64,000 nucleotides of DNA from Rhizobium sp. ACO-34A (GTDB lineage: Bacteria > Pseudomonadota > Alphaproteobacteria > Rhizobiales > Rhizobiaceae), in NCBI GenBank assembly GCA_002600635.1, contig CP021371.1, forward strand, positions 2,297,001 to 2,361,000. The letters are read 5' to 3'. Below the pieces are notes generated by a model. That model saw nothing but the letters and a program-made list of their open reading frames with translations. It was not told the DNA's origin and ran no database searches. Positions 9,294 to 17,438 of this stretch are shown here, one piece after another (position 1 is the first letter of the stretch; every line of letters starts with the position of its first letter). The position numbers and the translations under genes are program-made.

Positions 9294-10235
9294 TCAGGCG
9301 GCGCAGACCAGCCGCTCCATTTCGCTGGCGAGGGTGAGCAGATTTCGGAGGGCCGCGCCTTGATTGAACGGCGACCAGATGGCCGAGAATGCAACTGGCT
9401 CGGGCTCATCCGTGATGGGCAGGAAAACAACGCCTGATGTTTGCAGAAGCGACGTTGCCGCGCCCGCGACAGTGATGCCGAAGCCTTGTCCGACCATCGA
9501 CAGCAGCGTGCCGCGCTCAACATCGAAACGAAGGATCGACGGCGCCGACCAGCGCCCGGCGAGGCGCAGCACGATATGGTCATGCACCTGCGGCCCGGTG
9601 CCGCCATAGCGGACGAGGAAGGTCTCACCCGCAAGGTCGGCCCATGTGACGGTGGACTGTCCGGCGAGTGGATGCCGCTCCGGCAGCGCAGCCAGAAGCG
9701 GTTCGGTCCAGATTCGCCGGGCATGGCAATCGGGGAGTTCGGGCGTGCCGGCTACGAACACGATGTCCAGCCGGTCGGCGCGAAGCTGCATGACGGCATC
9801 GCGGGCCGTGCCTTCCGTGATCTCGACTTCGATGCCTGGATGCTCGGTGCGGTATCGCTCGGTCAACTCTGCGAGGAAGCTGCCAGGGATGAGGGCATGA
9901 ACGCCGAGGCGCAGGCGGCCGCACTCCCCCGATGCCGCCATGCCAGCCGTTTTCACGGCATAGTCGAGTTGATCGACGCCCGCCGCCACATGCTCGACGA
10001 AGCGGCGACCGGCTTCCGTCAGCCGGACACCTCGCGCATGGCGCTCGAACAACAGGACACCAAGGTCTTCCTCCAGCGCCTTCACGCGGGCGCTGACGCT
10101 CGACAGGCTAACGCCGAGCGCATGGGCCGCATGGCGGAAATTCAAATGTTCGGCGACGGCGAGCGTCTGGATGAGCGACACGAGGGGAATGCGCGACCCG
10201 AGCGCGGCCGGCACTCCCCATTGACGATCAACCAT
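9294..10235 (-). CDS. LysR-family transcriptional regulator
   Basis: This 313-aa protein has an N-terminal winged helix-turn-helix (about residues 17-75, including NFRHAAHALGVSLSSVSARVKALEEDLG) and a LysR substrate-binding domain from about residue 95. It lies immediately upstream of traG on the same strand, with the DHA2 exporter gene behind it. Its target is unknown: it could control the neighbouring exporter or a distant locus. ATG 10235 is chosen over 10262 because nine extra residues would add nothing recognisable. Confidence 0.9.
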   Translation of the reverse strand: MVDRQWGVPAALGSRIPLVSLIQTLAVAEHLNFRHAAHALGVSLSSVSARVKALEEDLGVLLFERHARGVRLTEAGRRFVEHVAAGVDQLDYAVKTAGMAASGECGRLRLGVHALIPGSFLAELTERYRTEHPGIEVEITEGTARDAVMQLRADRLDIVFVAGTPELPDCHARRIWTEPLLAALPERHPLAGQSTVTWADLAGETFLVRYGGTGPQVHDHIVLRLAGRWSAPSILRFDVERGTLLSMVGQGFGITVAGAATSLLQTSGVVFLPITDEPEPVAFSAIWSPFNQGAALRNLLTLASEMERLVCAA

Positions 10236-10273
10236 CGGTGCTGAATGCCATCGCCGCCGCATGTTCTTCCTAC

Positions 10274-11818
10274 CTATGCCTCATCCGTTTGCGTTGCAGG
10301 ACGGCCTTCCCGTAGTGTGAGTAGGCAGATGGCGGCCGTCAGTATGGCGAGCACCGCCAGCACAAGCAGGATCACGCGGAGCGCATCCGTGTAGGCGGCA
10401 TTCGCTAGTGCCATGATCGTTCCGTCCAGCGCCGGGCTTTCGTTCGTCGCGGCACCATGTGCGCCGCTGCTGATCGTCGATGCGATTGCGGCGGCGCTCG
10501 CCGGAAGCGAGATGGCGTTGTCGGCTGCGGCGACGGTCAGGCCGTGCGCCGTAAGCCCGACCAGTGCGGCACCGATTGCGGCGATGGCAATGGCCTCGCC
10601 CGCAACGCGCATGGTGGTGAAGATGCCGGCCGCCATGCCGGCACGCTCCTTGGGCACGACGCTGACGGACAGCGCGTCCATCAATCCCCATGGCAGGCCG
10701 TTGCCGATGCCGATCAGCAGCATGGGCAGGATCATCGGGCCTAGCCCGGCCTCGGGCGAAAGCCGCATGAGCAGTAGCGCCCCGGCAGCAGCGATCAGAA
10801 AGCCGATGCCGGAGAGAACGCCGGGCGAGACGAACCTTGCCAACCGGCCGGCGATCAGTGGCACCACGAGCATCGGCGCGGTGAGCGGCAGGATAGCGAG
10901 GCCGGCGGCGAAGGCGTCCCGTCCCTGGATGGCCATGAACCAGATCGGCAGATAGACGATCAGGGCCACGAAGCTGAATCCGGTCGCAACCGGCAGGAGC
11001 TGAACTCCGATGAAGCGCGGATAGCGGAACAGCGACAGGTCGAGCATTGGATGCGCGCTCTTCAACTCGGCGGCAACGAAAGCCGCGAGCAGGACAACTG
11101 CGCCGCCGAGCAGGCCGAGAACCATGGCGCTTGCCCATCCCTGCTGCGGGCCGAGCACGATGGCGAAGGTCAGGCTTACCAGAGCGGCCGTGAACAGGAT
11201 CGTCCCTGGCCAGTCGATCCCTTGCGCATCCGGGTCGCGTGATTCCCTGATCCGGGGCGTTCCAAGCATGAGGATGAGGATCGAGATGACCGCGATGGCG
11301 AAATAGAGCGCGCGCCAGCCCCAATGCTCGATGACGAAGCCGGACGCCATCGGGCCGAAGGCGAGGCCAACGCCGAATGCGGTTCCGAGGAAGGAGAAGG
11401 CGCGCGGCCGCTCTGCGCCCTCGAATTCCTGTGCGAGCAACGAGGTGGCCGATGTGAGAACCAGCGCCCCGCCGATGCCTTCGAGCGCGCGCAGGAGGTT
11501 GAGCACCAGCAGACTCGGTGTGAGGCCGATCAAGACGGAGGTGACGGCGAAGATCACGAGGCCGGTCACAAAGCAGCGCTTGCGGCCGATCTGATCGCCC
11601 AGCGCCCCCGCCGCCATGACGCAGCCACCGAAGGCGATGGCGTAGGCGTTCACGATCCATCCGAGGCTTGCCTGATCGCCGCCAAGATCGCGCGCGACCG
11701 AGGGAATGGAAATGGCCGGGCCGGTGAAGACCAGGGGGATGATGACGGCCGAGATGCAGATCGCGACGAGAACCTTGTAGCGGTTATCGGCTGCGGTCGG
11801 GATTGATGCTGCGTCCAT
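10274..11818 (-). CDS. MFS transporter, DHA2 (14-TM drug exporter) family
   Basis: This 514-aa polytopic transporter probably exports small toxic compounds by proton antiport. Motif A-like residues GALGDQIGRKR occur in the first cytoplasmic loop (about residue 80). The length and number of hydrophobic segments fit the 14-helix DHA2 (EmrB/QacA) type. ATG 11818 is used; the frame stays open to 13048, but that extension is antisense to the LysR gene at 11960. The divergent LysR gene across a 141-bp gap is the likely regulator. Substrate cannot be read from sequence. Confidence 0.9.
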   Translation of the reverse strand: MDAASIPTAADNRYKVLVAICISAVIIPLVFTGPAISIPSVARDLGGDQASLGWIVNAYAIAFGGCVMAAGALGDQIGRKRCFVTGLVIFAVTSVLIGLTPSLLVLNLLRALEGIGGALVLTSATSLLAQEFEGAERPRAFSFLGTAFGVGLAFGPMASGFVIEHWGWRALYFAIAVISILILMLGTPRIRESRDPDAQGIDWPGTILFTAALVSLTFAIVLGPQQGWASAMVLGLLGGAVVLLAAFVAAELKSAHPMLDLSLFRYPRFIGVQLLPVATGFSFVALIVYLPIWFMAIQGRDAFAAGLAILPLTAPMLVVPLIAGRLARFVSPGVLSGIGFLIAAAGALLLMRLSPEAGLGPMILPMLLIGIGNGLPWGLMDALSVSVVPKERAGMAAGIFTTMRVAGEAIAIAAIGAALVGLTAHGLTVAAADNAISLPASAAAIASTISSGAHGAATNESPALDGTIMALANAAYTDALRVILLVLAVLAILTAAICLLTLREGRPATQTDEA

Positions 11819-11904
11819 ATTGAACTCCGTCTCGCCGCGCGGGAGCGCCCGGCGAGACGGAGGGAGCGGAAGCGCGAACAGTTTTCCGCGATGGTAATTT
11901 CTCG

Positions 11905-11930
11905 ATATTGAGTCGATAATGCTGCAATAT
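11905..11930. promoter_or_regulatory. Inverted repeat in divergent MFS/LysR intergenic region
   Basis: ATATTG and CAATAT, separated by 14 bases, form a perfect dyad in the 141-bp gap between the divergent exporter and LysR genes. Spacing and location fit a LysR-type operator, but the core T-N11-A pattern is only loosely matched. Confidence 0.4.
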
Positions 11931-11959
11931 GTCAGATCATCTCTGCATAGGATGCAGCA

Positions 11960-12883
11960 ATGGATGGAACGGATTTCGACCAGATCGCGGCCTTTCTCGC
12001 CACGGTCGAGCACGCGGGCTTCACCGCTGCTGGGACGGCGCTGAACAGGGATGGCTCGCTTGTCTCGCGGCGGGTGACGGCGCTGGAAAAGCGCCTGGGC
12101 GTGCGGCTTCTGGAACGGACGACGCGCCGGGTGGCCCTGACCGAAGCTGGCGAAGCCTATTATCAGCGGATGCGCAAGGCCGTTCAGGCGATGGGCGAGA
12201 TCGACGCCGAAGCTGTTGACGCGGCCGGCTCGGTGCGGGGTACGCTGCGCTTGTCTCTTCCGGCGACCTTTGGGCGCATGTGGATCGCGCCGATCCTGCC
12301 GGCATTTCTCCGGCAGCATCCTGGCCTCACCGTCGAAGCGCGCCATGAGGACCGCTATGTCGATCTCGTGGCCGAAGGCTTCGACGTTGCCGTGCGGATC
12401 GGCGACCTCGCCGACAGCCGCCTGATTGCCCGCAAACTGGCTCCCGCCAGTCGCCTGTTGTGCGCTTCGCCTGACTACCTTGCCGAACACCGTAGCCCGG
12501 CGCATCCCTCCGACCTTGGCAAACACGCCTGCATCGGATTTTCGCGTCTCGCCTCGCATCCTGTCTGGCATCTCGGCGACAACGGCAAGACGATTGCAGT
12601 TCGCATCTCCGGGCCGCTCGTCACTGACGATGCGACGAGCTTGATCCAGGCCGCTGTCGCGGGCGTCGGTATCGCGATGGTTTCCGACTGGCTTGCGGGA
12701 CCGGAACTCAAGAGCGGCCGACTGGTGCCGATCCTCCAAGCTTATCCAGTCGTGACGCAGGAAGCGATTTACCTCGTCCACCCTTCGACCAAGCTTGTTC
12801 CAGCGAAGACGCGAGCCTTTGTAGAATGGTTGGCTGACACCATGACGCCCAAGGTCGGAAAGCTCCCATTCTTCGCTAAATGA
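11960..12883 (+). CDS. LysR-family transcriptional regulator
   Basis: This 307-aa protein has a winged helix-turn-helix at residues about 1-60 (DQIAAFLATVEHAGFTAAG) and the effector-binding domain from about 90. It resembles the DsdC/GcvA-like 'one transcription unit upstream' LysR proteins that repress a divergent gene. Divergence from the DHA2 exporter makes that its probable target, with the exported compound or its metabolite as possible effector; this is inference. Confidence 0.93.
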   Translation: MDGTDFDQIAAFLATVEHAGFTAAGTALNRDGSLVSRRVTALEKRLGVRLLERTTRRVALTEAGEAYYQRMRKAVQAMGEIDAEAVDAAGSVRGTLRLSLPATFGRMWIAPILPAFLRQHPGLTVEARHEDRYVDLVAEGFDVAVRIGDLADSRLIARKLAPASRLLCASPDYLAEHRSPAHPSDLGKHACIGFSRLASHPVWHLGDNGKTIAVRISGPLVTDDATSLIQAAVAGVGIAMVSDWLAGPELKSGRLVPILQAYPVVTQEAIYLVHPSTKLVPAKTRAFVEWLADTMTPKVGKLPFFAK

Positions 12884-12977
12884 TGCTTGTGCGGTTCCGG
12901 GGCGTGACGACTGGTCGGTCGCTTCATGGTGAAGCTCTCCCTCGCAAATCTGAGCACGACCTCTGCGACGCATCGGC

Positions 12978-14201
12978 TCAAGCCTCGCTTGCCGCCGGCT
13001 TAATCTCAGCCCGACTGTGATGAGCTTCGCGTTTGTCGAGGAAGCCACTCCACAGGGTCAGCAGCAGGCCGACACCGACCATGATGGCGCCGACCCACGG
13101 CGTTGCGCCCAGCCCCAGGCTAGAATCGGCCACTGTTCCACCGATGAAGGCGCCGAGAGCGATCCCGGCATTCGCGGCCGACACGTTGATCGTGGAAGCG
13201 ATGTCAACGCTTCCGGGTCGATAGCGCGTGGCGAGCTGCACGACATAAAGCGCCAGACCCGGAATATTGCAGAACATGAGTGCGCCAAGCACGCCAAGCG
13301 TTAGGATCGAACCGATCTTGGATGGGGCCGTGAAGGTGAAGATCAGCAGCACTGCCGCCTGTGCGCCGAGCATCAGCGCGAGCGCCGGCACTACCGCCTT
13401 GTCGGACACCCGGCCTCCGAGGAAGTTGCCGACGATGACCGACACCCCGTAGAGCGCCAGCATCCAAGCTACGCCATTTGGGCCGAAGCCCGTTATGTCC
13501 GCGAGGATGCTGGGAAGATAGGCAAAGGCGACGAACGTGCCGCCCCAGGCACAGAAGTTCATGCCGAACGCCATGAGCAGCCGCCCGCTACCGAGCACCT
13601 TGATCTGATCTATGAGACTTCCCGCCGGCGCGATGTCGATCTTCCGAGGCAAGGTAGCCGCCATGCCGACCAACGACACAAAACCCACCGCCGCGACGAA
13701 CCAATAAGACATGGGCCAGCCGAGGCGCTGGCCGATGACGGTGGCTATCGGCACGCCGGCCGCGACCGCGATCGACAGACCACCGAACACGATCGCCACC
13801 GCCGAAGCCCTCCGGTCCTCCGAAACGAAGCTCGCGGCTATGGCCGCCCCGACCCCGAAGAAGATGCCATGCGGCAGGGCAGAGAGAACACGCATGGCGA
13901 TAAGGAACGCATAGCTCGTGCTCAAGGCGGCGGCCGCATTGGCGACGACGAACAACGCCATGACCGCCAACATCAGCGTCTTGCGTGAAAGGCTACCCGT
14001 CAGGGCCGCGAGGATTGGCGATCCGAAGCTGACGCCAAGCGCATAGCCGCTGACGACGAGCCCGGCCCGCGCGAGATTGATCCCGAAGTCATCGGCGATC
14101 TGCGGCAAAACGCCGACGCTCGCATATTCGGTGGTGCCGATGGCGAATCCGCCGACCATCATGGCCAAAAGGGCGGGCAGTCTGTTCGTGCTCATACTCA
14201 A
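12978..14201 (-). CDS. MFS transporter, DHA1 (12-TM, AraJ/YdhP-like) family
   Basis: This 407-aa protein has about twelve hydrophobic segments. Its opening residues (GGFAIGTTEYASVGVLPQIA) match the AraJ/YdhP-like group of sugar or drug efflux MFS proteins. Its start codon overlaps the stop of the Old Yellow Enzyme gene upstream (ATGA), so the two are translated together with the flavin oxidoreductase in one minus-strand unit. The arrangement suggests export of the substrate or product of the two redox enzymes. Substrate unknown. Confidence 0.9.
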   Translation of the reverse strand: MSMSTNRLPALLAMMVGGFAIGTTEYASVGVLPQIADDFGINLARAGLVVSGYALGVSFGSPILAALTGSLSRKTLMLAVMALFVVANAAAALSTSYAFLIAMRVLSALPHGIFFGVGAAIAASFVSEDRRASAVAIVFGGLSIAVAAGVPIATVIGQRLGWPMSYWFVAAVGFVSLVGMAATLPRKIDIAPAGSLIDQIKVLGSGRLLMAFGMNFCAWGGTFVAFAYLPSILADITGFGPNGVAWMLALYGVSVIVGNFLGGRVSDKAVVPALALMLGAQAAVLLIFTFTAPSKIGSILTLGVLGALMFCNIPGLALYVVQLATRYRPGSVDIASTINVSAANAGIALGAFIGGTVADSSLGLGATPWVGAIMVGVGLLLTLWSGFLDKREAHHSRAEIKPAASEA

Positions 14202-15343
14202 AGGGAATCTGCCTTCTCGGGTTGGGCCTCGGCCGCACGCGTGGCGCTGGAGTCAAAGGTTGGATAGTCGGTGTAGCCACGGGCATCGCCGCCGTAGTGG
14301 GTGTCGCGGTCGGCCTGTGCGAGCGGCCAGCCATTGCGAAGCCGGGCGACGAGGTCCGGGTTGGCGATGAAGGGCTCGCCGAAGGCGGCGATATCAATCA
14401 GGCCATCGGCGATGTGCTGTTCTGCTCGCTCGCGCGTCATGCCGCCGGCAAGGATCAACACGCCTTTGAAACGGTTCCGGAACCGCGCGAGGAATTCCGA
14501 AGGGATGGCGGCGCTGCCGCGCGACGTCTGGTCCATCAGGTGGACGTAGGCGATGCCGCGCTTCGACAGTTCGTCGGCTATGTGGAGATAGGTTTCCTCG
14601 ATCTCGGGATAGGCTCCCATGTCGAAGAGGCCCCCGAACGGAGACAGCCGCACCGCAGTCTTCGTCGCGCCGATCCTGGCGATGACGGCATCCATCGCTT
14701 CAAGCAGGAAGCGGGTGCGGCCTTCCAGCGTGTCGCCGCGATAGGCATCGGTGCGGTCGTTGACGAGCGGATTGATGAATTGTTCGATCAGATAGCCGTT
14801 CGCACCGTGAAGCTCGACCCCATCGAACCCGGCCTCAACGGCGTTGGCGGCGGCCTGGGCGAAGTCATCGATTACCCCGTGCACCTCTGTGGTCGAGAGT
14901 GCTCGCGGTCGGGAGACGTCGACAGGCCCCGGAGAGCCGTCGTCGCGAAGCCCCCAGGCCTGGGAGTTAGCGGCGATCCGGTCGGTCGAACTGACCGGCG
15001 CGATCCCGCCCGGCTGGTTCGAAACATGACTCACGCGTCCGACGTGCCAAAGCTGGGCGAAGATCACGCCGCCTTCAGCGTGAACCGCTTCGGTGGTCTT
15101 GCGCCAACCGGCAATCTGTTTGTCGGTGTAGATGCCTGGGATGAACAGAAAGCCTTCGGCCGTGCGCGAAATCGGCGTCCCTTCGGTAACGATCAGGCCG
15201 GCGCTGGAGCGCTGACGGTAGTAGGCCGCCGTGAGATCGTCAGCGACCCCATCGGGCGCTCGTGAGCGGGTCATCGGAGCCATCGCGATGCGATTGCGCA
15301 GCGCTAGGCCCCCGCGCTTAAACGGCTGAAACAGCTCACTCAT
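14198..15343 (-). CDS. Old Yellow Enzyme family alkene reductase (NemA-like)
   Basis: This 381-aa FMN protein of the OYE family typically reduces activated alkenes, nitro compounds or nitrate esters with NAD(P)H. Family marks are the N-terminal 'L..P...G...L.NR..MAPMTRSRA' pattern, WHVGRVSH near residue 100 and HGANGYLIEQF near 185, which carry the flavin and substrate-binding residues. ATG 15343 gives the canonical start; the frame open to 15394 lies inside the upstream gene. It overlaps the luciferase-like gene by eight bases and the MFS gene by four, so it is the middle gene of a three-gene operon. Confidence 0.94.
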   Translation of the reverse strand: MSELFQPFKRGGLALRNRIAMAPMTRSRAPDGVADDLTAAYYRQRSSAGLIVTEGTPISRTAEGFLFIPGIYTDKQIAGWRKTTEAVHAEGGVIFAQLWHVGRVSHVSNQPGGIAPVSSTDRIAANSQAWGLRDDGSPGPVDVSRPRALSTTEVHGVIDDFAQAAANAVEAGFDGVELHGANGYLIEQFINPLVNDRTDAYRGDTLEGRTRFLLEAMDAVIARIGATKTAVRLSPFGGLFDMGAYPEIEETYLHIADELSKRGIAYVHLMDQTSRGSAAIPSEFLARFRNRFKGVLILAGGMTRERAEQHIADGLIDIAAFGEPFIANPDLVARLRNGWPLAQADRDTHYGGDARGYTDYPTFDSSATRAAEAQPEKADSL

Positions 15344-16373
15344 GCTCGAATTCCTTGTCAGGGCTGGGATGTGGACCGGCTGCCGCCTTGCCAATCTTCG
15401 GCAGGATCTCGCGGGCGAATTCGTCGATCACTTCCGGCAGTGGTCGGCGGCAGGGCCGAAGCAGCACGACAAGATGATCGACGCCCGCACCGTGAAGCTG
15501 TTCAAGATGGTCGAGGAAACGCTTCCGGCCGATGCGCGCGCCGAACCGGCGGGGCGTCGGCAACTCGTCGGGATCGTCGGCGAGATCGAGATGAAAGGCG
15601 CTGATGAAGACGCCGCGATCCACCCCGGCGGCCTGCCGAAGCCGGCGGAAATCCGCCGCCTGCGCCGCCATCCGATCAAGGCCGCCAGGATAGACGAAGC
15701 GTCCATCCATATTCGCCGCGATCCACTCGTTGGATTGCTGGCCGTTGCCGGCGATGATGGTGGGAATAGTTCTTCGCACTGGCTTGGGAAGCAGGTCGAA
15801 TTCGGCGGCTGTGCGTCCGTCGCCGAGCGGCAGGCCGCCGTCCTTCCAGGCGTCGCGCAGGTAGGCGAGGCTCTGACGGAAGGTCTCGCCCCGCCGCTCG
15901 AAGTCGAGGCCGAGCAGCGGATATTCCACCGGCCGGTCGCCCGAAGCCAGGCCGAGGATCAGCCGACCGTCCGACAGGTGATCGACGGAGGCGGCGGCCT
16001 TCGCCACCATCATGGGATGGCGAAGTGGGAGAACGATGCCGGCCGTGCCGAGCGCCACGTGTTTCGTGATCCCGGCGAGGAAGCCGAGATTGACGAAGGG
16101 ATCGTAGATCGAGCCCGCGTCGCCGAAGTTTCTTGGATCGAAGACCGGAACGTCGCGCATCCAGATCGCGGCGAAACCGGAGGCGTCGATCTGCCGGACC
16201 AGTTCCGGGTAACGGGAAAGATCGGGCACACCATGCGGGCGTCCGTCCGCGATGCGACGCGCTTCGCCCTCCGGCGACCAATCGTTGTCGAGCGGGAGTT
16301 CAATCCCCAGCGTCAGGTGGCCGGGACGGCGGATCAAGTCGAGCGCGGCTGCGCATTGGGAACGGGTATCCAT
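15336..16373 (-). CDS. LLM-class flavin-dependent oxidoreductase
   Basis: This 345-aa luciferase-like monooxygenase-family protein shows the TIM-barrel signatures of the family: an early strand LGIELPLD, the segment FDPRNFGDAGSIYDP, and the flavin-binding stretch VALGTAGIVLPLRHPMMVAKAAASVDHLSDGR split over residues about 100-140. These enzymes use FMN/F420-type cofactors to oxidise diverse substrates. It is first in the operon with the OYE and MFS genes. The divergent LysR gene across about 90 bp is its likely regulator. Confidence 0.92.
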   Translation of the reverse strand: MDTRSQCAAALDLIRRPGHLTLGIELPLDNDWSPEGEARRIADGRPHGVPDLSRYPELVRQIDASGFAAIWMRDVPVFDPRNFGDAGSIYDPFVNLGFLAGITKHVALGTAGIVLPLRHPMMVAKAAASVDHLSDGRLILGLASGDRPVEYPLLGLDFERRGETFRQSLAYLRDAWKDGGLPLGDGRTAAEFDLLPKPVRRTIPTIIAGNGQQSNEWIAANMDGRFVYPGGLDRMAAQAADFRRLRQAAGVDRGVFISAFHLDLADDPDELPTPRRFGARIGRKRFLDHLEQLHGAGVDHLVVLLRPCRRPLPEVIDEFAREILPKIGKAAAGPHPSPDKEFEHE

Positions 16374-16464
16374 TCCCGCACCGTATGCGCTCGCTATTCA
16401 TGCGATAATCCGCTATTCTGGAACGTCAGTGATGAAACTAATTCGTGAATAAGGACAAGCCGGC

Positions 16465-17388
16465 ATGAACAACCGCGCAGGCGAGATGGAGGTATTCGTC
16501 GAGGCTGTGGATCGCGGCAGCTTCGCGGGCGCGAGCCGGGCGCTTGGCCTGTCGCCTTCGGCTGTCAGCAAGGTGGTCGGTCGTATCGAGGCGCGGCTGG
16601 GGACAAACCTGCTGATCCGTTCGACCCGCTCGCTCAGTCTCACGCAGGAGGGCGAAATCTATCTGCGCCGCGCCCGCAACGTGCTGGCCGAGATCGAGGA
16701 CACGGAGCGAGCCATCGCATCGGGCGCGTCCTCCACGCCGCGCGGCCTGCTGCGGGTCAACGCCTCGGTGCCCATCGCGCACTGCGCGGTGACGCCGCTC
16801 CTGCCGGCGTTCCTCGCCCGATTCCCTGAGATCGAGGTCGATCTGTCGCTCGATGACGGCATGGTCGATCTGATCGAGAACCGCACCGATGTCGCGGTCC
16901 GGGTCGGGCCATTGCAGGACTCTGGATTGAAAGCCCGCAAGCTACTGGAGAGCCGCATGGCCGTGGTCGCAGCGCCCGACTACCTCGCGCGCAATCCTCT
17001 TCTGGCAACGCCCTCGGACATCAAGCGCCACCAGTGCATCGGCTACAATTTCCGCCGCTCAATGCACGAATGGCCGTTCCGCCAGCCGCAAGACGGAACG
17101 ATGACCTACGCGCCCCTCAATGGCCGGGTGCAGGTGAACAACGGCGAAACCGTCCGGCGGCTCGCCATCGCCGGGCTCGGTCTCGCCCGTCTGGCGCGGT
17201 TTCATGTGCAGCCCGATATTGATGCGGGACTGCTCGTTCCGGTGCTGGAGGATTTCAATCCCGGCGATGTCGAAACCTTCAGCGCCGTCTATGTTGGGCA
17301 TGAGCATCTTGCGGCGCGCATCCGCGCCTTCGTCGATTTCCTCGCAGAGAACATGAAGGTGGGCGGCAAGAGAGCATTGGCCGGATGA
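16465..17388 (+). CDS. LysR-family transcriptional regulator
   Basis: This 307-aa protein has an N-terminal winged helix-turn-helix (MEVFVEAVDRGSFAGASRAL) and a ligand-binding domain of the CrgA/PecT-like group. It is divergent from the luciferase-like/OYE/MFS operon, with a 91-bp gap that contains an imperfect long-spaced dyad (TATTCATGCG near 16395 and a matching TTCGTGAATA near 16443). Regulation of that operon is inferred from this layout. Confidence 0.92.
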   Translation: MNNRAGEMEVFVEAVDRGSFAGASRALGLSPSAVSKVVGRIEARLGTNLLIRSTRSLSLTQEGEIYLRRARNVLAEIEDTERAIASGASSTPRGLLRVNASVPIAHCAVTPLLPAFLARFPEIEVDLSLDDGMVDLIENRTDVAVRVGPLQDSGLKARKLLESRMAVVAAPDYLARNPLLATPSDIKRHQCIGYNFRRSMHEWPFRQPQDGTMTYAPLNGRVQVNNGETVRRLAIAGLGLARLARFHVQPDIDAGLLVPVLEDFNPGDVETFSAVYVGHEHLAARIRAFVDFLAENMKVGGKRALAG

Positions 17389-17438
17389 CATGACGGCTAA
17401 TGCTCATGCCGAGCCGCATGAGTGGCTGCGGCGTCCGA

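Noticed and set aside
11819..13048. Long N-terminal extension of the DHA2 exporter frame (about 410 codons)
   Set aside because: It is antisense to the LysR gene at 11960-12883 and has no transporter or other domain pattern; the transporter start at 11818 is normal.
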